Assembly (NCBI GenBank): GCA_029204225.1
Contig: CM055095.1
Coordinates: forward strand, 72,397,490 to 72,461,489
Source of the DNA: Diphasiastrum complanatum
Taxonomy: Eukaryota > Streptophyta > Lycopodiopsida > Lycopodiales > Lycopodiaceae
Reading direction: 5' to 3'
DNA: 64,000 nt
In this document: positions 31,658 to 45,302 of the stretch, piece by piece
Numbering within the stretch: the stretch's first letter is position 1
How the letters are laid out: every line of letters begins with the position of its first letter
Translations under genes and position numbers: made by a program
Notes under the pieces: model-generated
The model's input: the letters and a program-made list of their open reading frames with translations, nothing else
The model's database searches: none
What the model was told of the DNA's origin: nothing

Positions 31658-32640
31658 AGACAGCGTCCGAGGCGGGCAGCTAGAGCCTAGATGGGGGGGG
31701 GGAGGGGCACTCACTGCTTAGTACGCACAGATGATAGTGGCATACTCTACGCTCTAGCATAGTTGTTATACATATGACTTCAGACTCATGGGGCCTCAGA
31801 CTTGAGCCTTGAGGCCAAGCTTGACACTCTTGTTATTTATGCTTTTACTTTGAAGACTAAAGTTTAAACTTTTTTCGTAGACCGGTCAAATTCGCGAGGG
31901 TACCAACTTGGATTTACTGGACTATCAGGAACCATCACCAGGGACTCTTGAATTGTAATTTGTAATTTGTTAGTAGTCATTGGTCAGTGCATTCTAAAGT
32001 TTATAACTTTACTGTTTATAATTTCTGAAAGTTCTTTGATGTTTGAGACTGTGCCATGTTGCGTGCATAGAGGTGTGATTGTTCATTGTTGACACGTTAA
32101 TAGTTATCGAGTACCTATTACCATGTGGCAAATTGCAATGGGCATGCAAACCCTCACGAGCCAAACTTCTTGTTCTCTTAGGTACTAGTACTAAGTTAGT
32201 AGTAAGTACTTACAAGTTACAAGACTCTAAAGATGATGATGGTCGTGTCTTTGCATACTTCCTGGGACTTGAATACACCTGTACTATGTAGGTTGTGACT
32301 TAAGCATGTTGCATGATTTCTCAAGGGCCATAAGCTTTGAAGTTTGTACTGGCAATGGGCAAGAATAGATTCTCGCAACCTAATAACCTATCCATGACAA
32401 TATCAATAATTGACTGAGGAAAGTGACCATAGTCACCATACGTAGCTTCTCCTCTTGAAATTGCATTCTCTAGAGCATTCTCATGAAATTGGATGTATCT
32501 ACTTGGTACTAGACTTTCTATGACATGTGTAAACCCCAAAAACCCTCAAAAACACATTTTCATTAAAAAAAAAAAAACCAAAATAAATTTCCCATTTCGA
32601 ACCTGAACTAGCCGTTTCATACGTGTTTTGAAATGACGTA
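31658..32640. other. Mostly non-coding; one unassigned minus-strand frame
   Basis: AT-rich sequence. A 72-codon minus frame at 32,539-32,321 (MGFTHVIESLVPSRYIQFHE) is unrecognised and has no supporting splice or paralogue evidence. Confidence 0.25.
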
Positions 32641-32659
32641 CGAAACGCCCATGGAACAT

Positions 32660-33050
32660 TGGTACCATCCACCAAATGTGGATTCGGGCTATTGTGAATA
32701 GATCAAGTCCCTTTTTGAAAGGGAAGATAATCCAGAACATGCATTTGCTTCTAAGAAGAAGCAAAACTTTTAGAAGAAAGGCAAAGACAAGGGGAAGAAC
32801 TCCAAGCAAAAATTGGAGTATCAAGTGCCCAAGTTACAGAGACAAGCAACAATTCCTCATCTACACCCAAGAGTAAGGGCAACTGCAACCATTGTGGCAA
32901 GCATGAACATTTCTCTTTTGAATGCCAAAAGAAGTAGAGTGATTAAAAGAAAGGAAAGAACCAGCTCGATCATGTCGTTGATAAAGTTGTAGAAGAAGAG
33001 CAAACACCCCCCACTAGGAAGACCAGGATGAGGACCTAGTTATAGTTCAT
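32660..33050 (+). pseudogene. Copia-type gag fragment with zinc knuckle
   Basis: Around 32,880-32,935 the plus strand reads NCNHCGKHEHFSFECQKK, a CX2CX4HX4C nucleocapsid knuckle. It is preceded by Lys-rich gag-like sequence and followed by further Lys/Glu-rich sequence with in-frame stops. It is a decayed gag piece. Confidence 0.55.
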
Positions 33051-33308
33051 AGTCTAGAATTAGGTCAAGACTCGATATTTCACGGTTCTTGCAAAAGAAG
33101 ACCACATAACTCCCCAAAGGTTGGGAGTCTTTCCCTAGCTGAAAGGGACATCACATAATCTTCATATTTGAATGATAAACTATTCAAGACTACATTGAAG
33201 CAAGCTGGTCCATAAGGTTTTGACCGTTGTAATGTGCTAATTGTTGCACCTACCTCCATCTCTACAAGTAAATAAGCCTGGCTGAATCCACTATCTCAAA
33301 CATAGACC

Positions 33309-33545
33309 TCAAAATTCCCAAGCTTCCACCACATTCCTTGCATTGCAGATGTGCGAAATAACGTTGTCTTTGACAAAAAGATTGATCACCCTATCTGCCT
33401 TCTTTCTTCTACTTATATAGTCCTTCAAATCAGGTTCAGATGTAGGTACAAGCTCAATGAGCAAAGACGCTTCACTTGATAGCGTTGTGGTCATAAGGCA
33501 TAGAATTAGCTTGTTGGTGGAAGACACAAACTCAAGATGCATCAT
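33309..33545 (-). pseudogene. Copia gag (UBN2-like) fragment
   Basis: Reads KDYISRRKKADRVINLFVKD and NARNVVEAWEF, resembling the UBN2 gag segment that ends in a NAKTAKEAWE-type motif. It lies on the opposite strand to the zinc knuckle at 32.9 kb, so the two are not one intact gag gene. Confidence 0.45.
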
Positions 33546-33559
33546 GTCATTGTTTTTCT

Positions 33560-34710
33560 AATGGTAGGCATTTCAATAAGCCATTTTTCATGTTACGCTT
33601 TGTCCAAATGGTTAAAAGGATCTCTAAGGTGCTGCAAAGACATCTGCAGATGGGCCATAGGATATTTCAAAAGCGAAAGTGAGGATTCTAATTAGAAATG
33701 GGACTGACCAATAAGACATTGGCATTGGTAACTACAGAATTGGATGTTATCAATGCCATAGAGAGGACTAATATCCATGCCATAAGCTTACAATTAATAT
33801 ACCTGTACTTCAAGTAGAGTTACATGCTCATATCATGATCAATATATTAAGCAACCTCTACAACACCTCTTCATTCAAGATGACACATTAAGTAGGGGCT
33901 ACCTTTGTACACATGACCTTGAATATTATGATTTCATTAATGGTGCTACTGAGGCAGCCATGCGATTGATTACATATGCTATTCTACCTTATGCATTGGC
34001 AAAGCTAGTTGTTCTTGCTCATGATTGACATAAATTGTCTATTCAAATAGCAACGGATCTCTGTACACATCTGGATCCCTTCATGTATCCATTTAGTTAG
34101 CATTCCTAATTTATATAATTAGCTTTGGATGCTTTTAATAAACTTATTGTTGAAGTTGGTCCACATTCTTGGCTCCAAATTGCTTAGGATAGTTGTGGCT
34201 AAATGGGAAAAAAAAATTGTTCATTTTCTATTGTGGCAATCTGTTCAACATATGCATTTTGTGACCAATTCTACAATATCGAATATAGTACCCTCTTTGA
34301 CATATGCGTTTTCTTAGTAGCTACATATTCCATAGCGACTATTCAATTTTATGTTTAGTATACACAATATTATGTTAAATGTTGTGAATAGATAATATGC
34401 ACATGGTCCCATTGATCACTGTAGAAAGCTTCCAGTGACTCACTGGCTTCCTTGTTGGGTGTCACACCCCTAGTCTGGTAGCTTCTTGGAAGATTCCATA
34501 AGGGCCTCCGGGCTAGTATACTTAGACTCTCCACTAGTCATTCTTTATGGTTATAATGCTTATGAGAGTATCTTTGAAAAGATGGTTAGCAATGTTCGTT
34601 TGTAGACGGACGGACACATTAATAATTTTTTTATTGTATGGTATACTCTGTAGGCATTTCATTTACTATCTGATCAGCATCCTATTGTCTATTGCTCTTT
34701 ATGTAATGCC
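33560..34710. other. Stretch without recognisable features
   Basis: AT-rich. No protein motif or repeat is supported. Confidence 0.3.
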
Positions 34711-34719
34711 ATTATTTGT

Positions 34720-35085
34720 GATAACGGTTTACAACTCTCAACCATCCAAACGCGCTTTTGATCTCTCTTCGTGGTGTTTTTGTTGACAAATCACCACCAC
34801 AAGGCACCCAAAAGATGTCAAAAGCCCACTCAAGTAGGCTCATAGGTTTCCTCAATTGACAGATTCACTGCAATTGTAACTTCACTAATTCCATCTCATT
34901 TTCATTTACGAAATCTAAAATCTACTATAACGGTTTACAACTCTCAACCATCCAAACGCGCTTTTGATCTCTCTTCGTGGTGTTTTTGTTGACACATAGG
35001 TTTCCTCATTTGACAGATTCATTGCAATTGTATCTTCACCAATTCCATCTCATTTTCATTTACAAAATCTAAAATCTACTAATGT
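34720..35085. repeat. Tandem duplication, unit about 208 bp
   Basis: ATAACGGTTTACAACTCTCA occurs at about 34,721 and 34,929, each followed by CAACCATCCAAACGCGC. The second half (CATAGGTTTCCTCA..., TCCATCTCATTTTCATTTAC) is also repeated. The second unit lacks ~65 bp present in the first. Confidence 0.65.
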
Positions 35086-35089
35086 CCGG

Positions 35090-36060
35090 CTTGTTTGCTA
35101 ACAGGTAAAAGCTAAGTCATGAAACTGCATTGGTTGATCCGGAGAATTAAAATCACAAAGGTCCTGGGCTGCTTCCAAGGTCATAGAACAAGGCCATACA
35201 CGTCCTATATCAGAAGACATTAGCAAGTGCAGGTCAATTCGCATAGTGAAAGAACTTGAAAGCTTCCGACTACGAGTGTAATTTATCAAGATTGCTCATA
35301 GCACCTGCCACTAACCAAGCTTTTTGTGATAAGCTCCAACACATCCTTCGGAGCCAACTTTCCTTGTCTCTTCAGTTTTTTTGTGAGATAATCAAACATG
35401 ACACTACCCATTGTAAAATCACTACGTACAAGGCCTATCACTGAGCACAGGCCCAAAGCAGTCGTGATGTTGACGATGATTCTAAGGACAAGGAGGAGAT
35501 CACAAAGAACTGTGAGTGATGGCTAGTAGGATGATGATGATGATCTCAAGGAGCAGCCGTGGGACCATGACCATCAAAGAGGGCTAGGAGGATATTATAG
35601 CATAGCTGCAATAGATTCAAATTTTGGATCCAGCTAGACTGTATGGATTAGAGATTTACATCGTGATCCAAATTTAACAGCACATGAAGTATTCAAAGTG
35701 ATGTATGTATCATGAGCACTTTATACTTGATATCAGTAGTTACATGATGATTGTTCACTGAATTAAGGATATTTGGAACCTATTGTATAAATTATAATTT
35801 TAGGAACTACTTGATGTACATACATTGTCAGATGTTGGTATACTGCTCGATATTGGCTAAATGTAGGTGCTTTTTGAATGTCAAAAAAAATTTGCTCTTT
35901 CAAGTAATCCAATTTTTTACAAATTGAACCAGCAGAGATTCAGTTCGACCACTCATCCTAAATCACAAGGACACTTTGATCTGAACTTGCAATTTCTTCC
36001 ACACTTTAAAAGCATGTGACAAAGATTCTGAATGGGTCATAAAAGTAAAATTCATGGACT
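35090..36060. other. Intronic stretch without recognisable features
   Basis: Only short chance ORFs. It lies within phosphatase intron 1, just downstream of exon 1 on the minus strand. Confidence 0.35.
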
Positions 36061-36120
36061 TCAGTTGAACAAGAGCATTAATGCTTCAAGATTGTACAGA
36101 AAAAGGTAAATTGCAAATAC

Positions 36121-36327
36121 CTGGGTTGCAACAAGTGACTGGTTGTGAGAACCGTCTCGACCCCAGTCACCTACCAGTAAGATATTCAATGGGTATACTG
36201 GTTTCCACAAAGTAATTTCAAAACGAGTCAAAATCCAATACCCTATACATATTCCTGCCAATACTGCCGCTACGCATTTTACAAAACATTGATGATTGAT
36301 AGTATTGTGTCTTCTGGTTGCCTGCAT
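36121..36327 (-). CDS. Purple acid phosphatase, exon 1 (signal anchor and GDWG motif)
   Basis: An ATG at 36,327-36,325 starts MQATRRHNTINHQCFVKCVA followed by a hydrophobic segment (AAVLAGICIGYWIL) that looks like a signal peptide or anchor. Then come PLNILLVGDWGRDGSHNQSL and VATQ, ending at CAG/GTATTTG (donor 36,120-36,119). GDWG holds the first metal-ligand Asp of PAPs. The continuation [12 protein letters not shown] into exon 2 is the normal family order. Intron 1 (21,165-36,120) is about 15 kb. An alternative reading is that CAG at 36,324-36,322 is a 3' splice site and this is an internal exon. Confidence 0.75.
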
Positions 36328-36329
36328 TT

Positions 36330-37990
36330 CAAAAAGCACATAGACTAAGTTGCAGCTTATGCTAATTAGATTAATCAGAAAAGATTCAGCAAAGTGTATC
36401 ACAGTTTGTAAGCTTTCTTCATTAACCCACATAGGATGAACTTGCCAGATTTTCATTAATGTGACATCCAAGAAAATGTAGTGGTCCAAACTTTATGAAT
36501 ATGATCAGGTTGATTGTGGTGCTGCTTGCTCTTATCATAGAAGTATTATTTTATGTGTGAATGATGTTTTTTGTGTCTAAAGAATCTACTTAAGGCGATG
36601 TCATACCCTATTTTCTACTAATTCAAAAGCATTCACAGAAAAAATATTTGAGACAAAGAGCCTCCAATTTATTCTTTCTGAGTCACATTCCAAAATGAAA
36701 CTCGTTCATAACGTGCTTCTATGTCTACATCTGCGCCATTTTCAGCCTGATAAGATTGCTTGAGAACTTGAGATAAATGAGATGCAAAGAATTCCTAGAA
36801 ATTTAAGTACATCCCTCTGAGGAAAGAAATAACAACAGAAGAACCAATACTTGTTGACCAGTATACCAACTTTTTTTTTGTAAGAGAGTTGAGACTAGGG
36901 TTTTAGCTCAACCGAAAATGCGTCTCCAGCTTCTAAGCACCATCTCATACAACCATACATTACTTAGTGAAACAACACAACAAGAATCCATTGTACCACT
37001 ATAATAGACCAAGAGCACTAGAGGAAACTGAAAATAGCAACAATTCAAACTTCATGAAGGAATCATCCCCTGCTAGTCATATCAACCAAAATTGTCATAT
37101 AGGACTAGGATGAAAATGGATCTAGACGTGCACACGGATCCCAAGCTATCCAAAGAGACCATCGATGCCGCTAAGCATCAGCAAGAACTAGCTCAAATGC
37201 ATCCCATGCTAGTCATATAGACTAGGAACGTTATATAGTTGTAGGTAGAGTTACACATTGAGATTATTACCATACTATTAGCTATCAAAAATTATGGCAT
37301 TAATAAAAGTTTGTGAACGCTTGTGAAACAGTCAACCATGTAAGATTGTGCTTTACATGCATGTGGCTGGCTAGTTTATCATTTGGGTGAATCTATAAGT
37401 AACCAAAGGATTGATTGCTTCGTGTAGTTGATTGTACTAACTGCATGTATCGACAACTCTATTGTTTATCTCACTTACAGAATTCAAACGTCAATTGTAC
37501 TGACTATCTAGGATAGATGACTTTACTGTTTACCCAACAGGATTAAAAAGTAGTCAAAAGGGACTGACTACTCAAATTTCAATTGAATGAACTCTTTACT
37601 CAACAATACAACTGATTGATTCAAGGGACTGGTTGTTATGTTGTTCTCAGGGTTTCAAGACACCCAAGAACATACTTTGCAATTTTTTTTTAGAAAGTTT
37701 GTATCATAGAGCATCAAGAAAAATGTCACTCTAGCAAAAGTAGACATCAATTATTATCAGATCAGTGATACATAGTTCATTGGAAAGAGGAGCTTGAGAG
37801 CTTTTGATGCTATCTTCACATGTCATATGTAGTGATTAGAGATGCAGCTAAGGGTGCTATTTTTAGGCAAATAGTCGTCTATACAACTTCATGCATGCTT
37901 TTGATGCAAACCCAAGCACAATTGCTAAAAATGACGACATGCTTGGTGCCTGGATAGAAGGGTGCACAAGTCTATTATGCCTATAGTGTG
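36330..37990. other. Upstream region of phosphatase exon 1, non-coding
   Basis: AT-rich with no recognised genes. It could be a promoter or an additional 5' intron. No convincing upstream coding exon was found. Confidence 0.3.
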
Positions 37991-38009
37991 TTATATCCCA
38001 TAATCATTA

Positions 38010-38420
38010 TCCTTCTTGAAGCGGTGAAGCGTGAAGTCCGGCGCCGCTCTGCTAATGCCCGCAAGTGATGCCTTTGCGGTCTGACTCCTTCGTGTATCAT
38101 AACCACTAGTCACCGCAAGGAGTCCTTCTACGGTGTATTTGTGGTGCCTTGAAACTAGTCTTCGCCACTGACCGCAAGTGGGGCTCTTTGAGGTGCATTT
38201 GCAGTCACCCTTCTTTCGGGGCCTTAACGTTCACTTTCGTAATTGACCGCAAGTAACTTGCGATACTTAGCAAACTTCTTTGCAAGACCTTTGTGGTCTC
38301 CCTCTTGCGGAGTCTGTTAGCACAAGTGACCATTTGTAGGGCCTTGTGATACATTACAAAGACCGAGATAGACCGTAAGAAGGGGTTTTGCGATGACTTC
38401 AAAAACCTGTTTTCAGAGGT
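38010..38420. repeat. Degenerate GACCGCAAG / CTTGCGGT motif cluster
   Basis: A GC-richer island of irregular motifs (GACCGCAAGTGGGGC, TTGACCGCAAGTAACTTGCG, CCTCTTGCGGAG, CCGCAAGGAGTCC) in both orientations at 30-60 bp spacing. It looks like decayed tandem/inverted repeats of a transposon terminal region. No ORF is supported. Confidence 0.35.
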
Positions 38421-39171
38421 ATTTCTGCAGACTGTACGTCTGTACAAATATTTACACACACAATGGATGGATCTAGATTAGCGATTTAGATAAGAGATGG
38501 AGAGGATAGAAATCCAACAGGGCCTTGTTGTTATTATTTGTCCTTTAGACCGTATAATTTTGGGCCTTGGGCATTGTATAGTAGTTAACATATGTCTGAG
38601 ACATTGACTGATGTGTCCTATGGTCATTATTGAGTCTACAGCCCTAACTCATAGATTCTGAGGCCTCAAAAGGAATATACACACCCGTGAGCCTCCTTAT
38701 TCATGTCTAAAGGTGACGGCTAGAGTCCAATAGCATGCTAGGGATTGACGCTATTCTATGACAAGGACATACAGAGAGATACATTTCAAAGCAAGGCAGT
38801 TGTGTGTTCACAGTGCCAACTGCAGATACCACGGTGCAGCTAGCATTATTCAAGCATTAAGCTTTAAAAAAACCACTAAAAGGAAAATCCTGAATTCTAT
38901 GTGGTAGTGGTTTTACATTGAACTGAAATAAGCATTACCTTAGACTTCAGTAGATCCATTTGATAGTGTTCTGGGTTATCTGATTACAAACACGTGTAAA
39001 TGGTTAGTTTTGCATGTTTCATCTTAATCAAGACCCAGAAAAAAATATTACACCAAGAAGTTGTAACTACTTTGTTACCAACGCAGCCCAGCCATTGACT
39101 TTGGTCTGCAAAACACATCAGCCCTTGTAATTGGCCGCACCCATAGAAGGTAGATTAGAGCCCTACAACCT

Positions 39172-39483
39172 TTGCAAAACAATAAACTGCAAATTGACAT
39201 TTTCACTTACTGTGGAGAGGAGCCAAACCAGAAACTTGCAAATCTATTAACAAAATTAACTCTACGATTAGGCCTTTCTGACAATCTAGCTATATCTGCT
39301 GAAACATTGGGAAACTTTACAATCAAGATACAAGTACCTTCAGACATAAAATTTACACAGGTTCGGTACACAAGCAAAAGAGACTTAGAAAGCAAGAGAT
39401 GCCTTCCGTCTGAAGCAAAATCAACATGGACCATAAAGATCAACCTTCAGCAGACATACAAAGAGGCTTACTTGGGAACTTAA
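39172..39483. other. Overlapping open frames, possible exon on minus strand
   Basis: A 103-codon plus frame and an overlapping minus frame occupy this stretch. The minus frame is bounded by TTTTGCTTCAG (acceptor-like) and CCACA/GTAAGTG (consensus donor near 39,206). The protein (SADIARLSERPNRRVNFVNR) is not recognised. Either could be chance. Confidence 0.2.
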
Positions 39484-39489
39484 AAGAAA

Positions 39490-40490
39490 ACCAATCTCTT
39501 GGTCACATAATGGCCTTCTCAAGAAGCTTTCCATTTCTCTCTTTTCTGACGTAAATAAGAAAGTATTGAAACGGCATCAAACCCTTAGCCAAAAGATCCA
39601 AAACACTGCAAGTAAGAAAGAGATTTGGCAACTTCCTCCAAAGTATATTCTGTTCATACTTCTTGTTGAGCAGTCAGACACCAATAGTTCTCAACCGATC
39701 TGTTCGAGGACCAGAATTTGCAGACTCAAAATAAATTTTGGCTGCAGGTTGTGGATTGATCAAAAAACTGAAAATTTTTGAGCAAATTTTTGGCATGGCC
39801 TTCTTGAGAAAAAGCTTCATATCTAAATTGTAAAACGATACGGGCAAGGATAATCAAAGGAGTATCTAACAAGAAAATCAACTAGTTTTGGGGGCACAAA
39901 TATGATGCTGCAAAGAATTGACAGAAGGCTGTAAAATATGCGAAGAATGTTGCTCGAGAAAAGCTTATTTCAGCTGTATGTTCCGTCTTGACATTGCTTG
40001 GAGAAGCAGCTAAAAAAATTAGAACTAAAATCTCCAGGGTTTCCTTTGTGAAAAGCTTACAATCCCAAATAAACTATGCTACCTAGAAATGACCCAACAC
40101 GGCTGAAAGATATGAAAGAAAGATAATAGAATGTTCAGAGCAGATGTGTAACTTGTATCTTTACCAGTACCAGAGAAATTATTCAACTTATACATAATTG
40201 TGGCAACAACGAACGTAAGTCTAATAAACCTAGGCATTAACACAAACGAGATTATAAATTCAAGAAATTTTGACACTTTCAAGAAATCTAGCAGCACAAG
40301 ACTTGCTCTTAAACCACGAATCCAAAAAAACAAAAATGTAGACCTTTTAAATAGAAACCAGCCAACAGTCAGAAGGCAAATTGAAAGGTAAAATAATAGC
40401 AGAGATATACGAGCGAGCATCAGCCTGGGCATGCGCATGCACAAGACGGCTTATATAGGAGATAAATATATAAACCTTCAAAACCGTGCA
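39490..40490. other. Stretch without recognisable features
   Basis: AT-rich, with short ORFs only. Confidence 0.3.
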
Positions 40491-40571
40491 TTATTATGCT
40501 TTTGTGTTTGAAGAGAAAATATTCGAGTAAAGATGCAAACGACCATGGGCTTGGAACAAAATGCTCATTCA

Positions 40572-40760
40572 TGGAAGGAAAACGTCATTGTATTACTAAT
40601 TACTGCAAAGAATCATGCAAGAGAAACGTCATCTTTCAAACTGATCGTACATTTTCATTCATGGAGGTAAAACGTCGTCGTTCCAGTAACTCCTGCAACG
40701 AATTTCCGACTCATCTAAGAGAAACGTCATCTTTCAAACTGATTGTAAATTCAACGTTCA
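40572..40760. repeat. Two-copy ~94-bp repeat
   Basis: CATGGAAGGAAAACGTCATT and CATGGAGGTAAAACGTCGTC start two units that both end in GAGAAACGTCATCTTTCAAA and CTGAT. Confidence 0.55.
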
Positions 40761-40804
40761 GAATCGACACACAAACAAGATAATTACGATCAGCTGGATA
40801 TTCA

Positions 40805-41335
40805 TGCAGCATAAAATGGACCGAAAACTGAGAGGTTTACAATCGGCTGGATTATTATTCATGCTGCATAAAATAGAACGAAAACTGAGAAGGTTACTAT
40901 CGGTTCAATTTCTGATGCTGCGTGAAATGGAACAAAATTATACTGACAATTTTACGATCGGCTGGATTATTGATGCTGCATCGAATGGAACGGAAACTGA
41001 GAAGTTCACGATCCGCTCGATTACTGATGCTGCATAAAATGGAACGAAAACTGAGAAGTTTACGATGGGCCCGATTACTGATGCTGCATAAAATGGAATG
41101 AAAACCTGAAAAGTTTACGATCGGCTTGATTATTGATGCTGCATAAATTGGAACGAAAACTCATGAGAGGTTCGTGATCGGCCAGATTACTGATGCTGCA
41201 GAAGATGGCACGAGCACTGAGAAGTTTATGATCGGCTCGATTAGTGATGCAGCTGCATAAAATGGAACGAAAACTGAGAAGTTTACGATCGGCTTGATTA
41301 TTGATGCTGAATAAAACGGAACGAAATCCGAGAAG
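40805..41335. repeat. 54-bp minisatellite
   Basis: About nine imperfect units containing ACTGAGAAGTTTACGATCGG, then GATTACTGATGCTGCATAAA and ATGGAACGAAA. GATCGGC and the TGATGCTGCA palindrome-like core are the most constant parts. It lies directly beside the GC-rich block at 41,340-41,610. Confidence 0.7.
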
Positions 41336-41339
41336 TCGC

Positions 41340-41615
41340 AACCACCCGAGGCAACACAGAAGAGCGATAACGATGATGGACGTCCGAGAGCGGGGAATTA
41401 GACGGGCCCCGCCATCGCCATATCGCCAAGCGCTCCCTCGAAGCTTTACAGTCGAGTTTTGCAGCCACCTCCTCGAAATAGCGATAGCCTTAAGGGCACG
41501 ACATATGCTACGCCCCGATCACTTAGATTCTCGCCACGTGCTTTATTCTCCTCGACTCCTCTACGATGCAATATACGTGGCGAAATCTAACGCTCCTTGC
41601 TAAATCCAACTGTAG
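41340..41615. promoter_or_regulatory. GC/CpG-richer block with G-box, possible promoter
   Basis: The only CpG-rich island between 20 and 64 kb apart from repeat-derived ones. It contains a CACGTG G-box at 41,535-41,540, a nearby TACGTGGCG, and GACGTCC. It could be the promoter or 5' UTR of a minus-strand transcript leading toward the phosphatase exon 1 about 5 kb away. Transcription is not demonstrable from sequence. Confidence 0.3.
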
Positions 41616-41649
41616 ATATAATTAACCATAGAGTGCCAGTAAGATTCGA

Positions 41650-42590
41650 AGCCTCAATACCTCAGAATGACAATCATCATCAAATTTTTTATAGAAAGGG
41701 CCCTTCCTTCATGCTCACCAAGACTTTTTTGTTTTTTTGCATTGAATTTTTTTAAGTCACCTACCTTCTTTAAAAAAACTTCCATTTTAGTCTTTTTTTG
41801 GTGTATAATTTTTTTACGCGCACCTTCCATGGCGGAAAAAAAATTTAGATGCACCTTCTAAGCGGAAGGTACATTTTTGTAAACAAAATTTGCAAACCCA
41901 AAAAACAACATTTCGTCTAAGGAGGCTGCAAAGCATTTTCTTCACAAAAATGAAAAAAATGATTTTATTGAGATGGGAGGGTTGCCCTCGAGGCACTTCC
42001 ACTAAGGAACGAACTTGGGTCGAGGTGGAAGGGTCAAAGAGGAGGACCTTCCCTATCGTAAAAACAAATTTTTGCTGCAATTTTTAGGCAAAAGGTGCAT
42101 ATAAAAAAAAAGCGATTTTTATAAATGCAACTTTTGGTAAATTTCTATACATCACGAGAATCTTTTACTTATGTCAGCATTCAAATAGTTTTAAAAACCT
42201 TTAGGAAACAAAGATTGCATTTTAGAATAATGAAATAATTTTAAAAGCTCACTTTAATACTCAAACTTATCTAGGAGTTACGCCTTAGCTTTGAGCAAAT
42301 CATCATAATAGCTTAGCACTAACATGGCAAAACAAAAAAACTTGCTATGAAATAGATTTTTCTGCATTAAGTAACCCCCACATAGTAAATACACGTTTCA
42401 TTTGTTATTGAGAGGCTATGAATGGATGCCACATAGTACATAGGATCTAATCTTCAACACTAAATGGAAGATCCATGTGTTATAAGGCAATTCACCTATT
42501 GCGCATCCACATAGGAAGGAATTTAAATGTTAAGTATCATTCTTTCACTAGATGTTCATGTGTTAGATAGTATGAAAATATTATACGTCA
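41650..42590. other. Stretch without a supported gene
   Basis: It contains poly-A/T-rich low-complexity sequence and two overlapping short ORFs (41,814-42,080) with no recognisable motif. Confidence 0.3.
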
Positions 42591-42593
42591 AGG

Positions 42594-42684
<91 letters not shown>
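42594..42684. repeat. (GA)n microsatellite
   Basis: About 90 bp of uninterrupted GA, purine-rich on the plus strand. Confidence 0.9.
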
Positions 42685-42690
<6 letters not shown>

Positions 42691-42933
42691 AATTTCACAT
42701 AGTCCCTCTTGACAAACCCTTTGAACCCTTCAATTTATAGCATAACAGGTAAAAATAAAGCTGTATAAAGTCTTACAATATAGAGTACCATAAAGCAAAG
42801 CAAGTTTTAGGACACCCAACTGTTACCTGCCACCATCCCACAAAACAAAACCACGCGAGTTAGTTACGTGAAGAAGACATGTGTCATCAGTTGTTATCCA
42901 TGTCTGAAACAAGATTCGCTACTTTATCAGCAA

Positions 42934-43493
42934 GACTGCAAACTTAAATGATATGTCCAATCTTCCCTATCATGCAATTTATGCTTAGCAATACACTCTT
43001 CCCTTTTTACGAACCGTATCAGGGCAAGAGCCAAACTGATCAGCATAAGGGATAAGAGAATGTAATTTTTTTTATATTTCAAATACACAATTAAAGCATC
43101 AGTGCTAGGCACTAGGGCAGATCCGTGCCATGCTAGTCCCAATGACGTCCTAGGAAGGTAGTTAGGAGTATAAGCACCTTGTGGCTGGGCAAATCCATGC
43201 GATACAAGCCTACCATAGTCAAACCCAAAAACCAGCAATATAGCCCACCTTCACTTGCGATTTTACGTTTTATACCTTCATGCCTTGCATATATCATATT
43301 CGACTCAACCCTCATATGACAAGAGTAAGAAACACAAGCTTGTAGAGATCACAATCAAAAGCTAGCAATGCAATTCATCGCGATTCAGGTAGTTAGCTCT
43401 TGTCCTGATACGGTTCGTAAAAAGGGAAGAGTGTATTGCTAAGCATAAATTGCATGATAGGGAAGATTGGACATATCATTTGAATTTGCAGTC
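42934..43493. repeat. Inverted repeat with ~98-bp arms
   Basis: The arm at 42,934-43,030 (GACTGCAAACTTAAATGATA start) and the arm at 43,396-43,493 are near-perfect reverse complements with only a few mismatches, separated by ~365 bp. Both contain TTTTTACGAACCGTATCAGG or its complement. The stretch could fold into a long hairpin. No coding frame supports an exon duplication. Confidence 0.75.
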
Positions 43494-44003
43494 GATTCAG
43501 GTAGGCGGCCAGTTGATAGTTATGAACGATGCCATCATTGCTCATTATACCATTGAGTATAAATGAAAACATTCTATAAAATCGCGACGATCTGGCCACA
43601 GGTAAGTCGATGGCCATCATCCCACATGCCATGCCAACAATACATTCTTTGGAAGGTATCTAACAGCGATGAAAGGGTTCGCTGTCAACGATGATTCACT
43701 AGCACTGAATCTAAGTGACATACATGCGATTTTGCTCCAAATCTGCTTTTGAGGCAGCGTCCAAATGTAACCAATTCAAACGTGTAGAATGCTATTCAAT
43801 CACAACATTATCATATGCTATGTAAGCTTCTAAACAAATGCATATCAAGTATGAAAAAACCGTATGTCTATGAAAGGTTACTAAGCCTCATGATTGTTCA
43901 TAACTTCACCTTTCTTTGTAGTTTACTTCACACGAGTATTCTTCTGATATCCTTCACAAGCAGCTATCATCCACGTTGTGGCAGGTCGCAGTAGGAGATG
44001 CAC

Positions 44004-45300
<1,297 letters not shown>

Positions 45301-45302
45301 TG

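Noticed and set aside
39172-39483. 103-codon plus-strand gene
   Set aside because: No motif, no paralogue in the window, and an equally plausible frame on the other strand. Listed only as a low-confidence feature.
40805-41335. CRISPR-like array
   Set aside because: The units are contiguous tandem repeats without unique spacers, in a plant genome. The same applies to 26,500-27,190 and 5,640-6,150.
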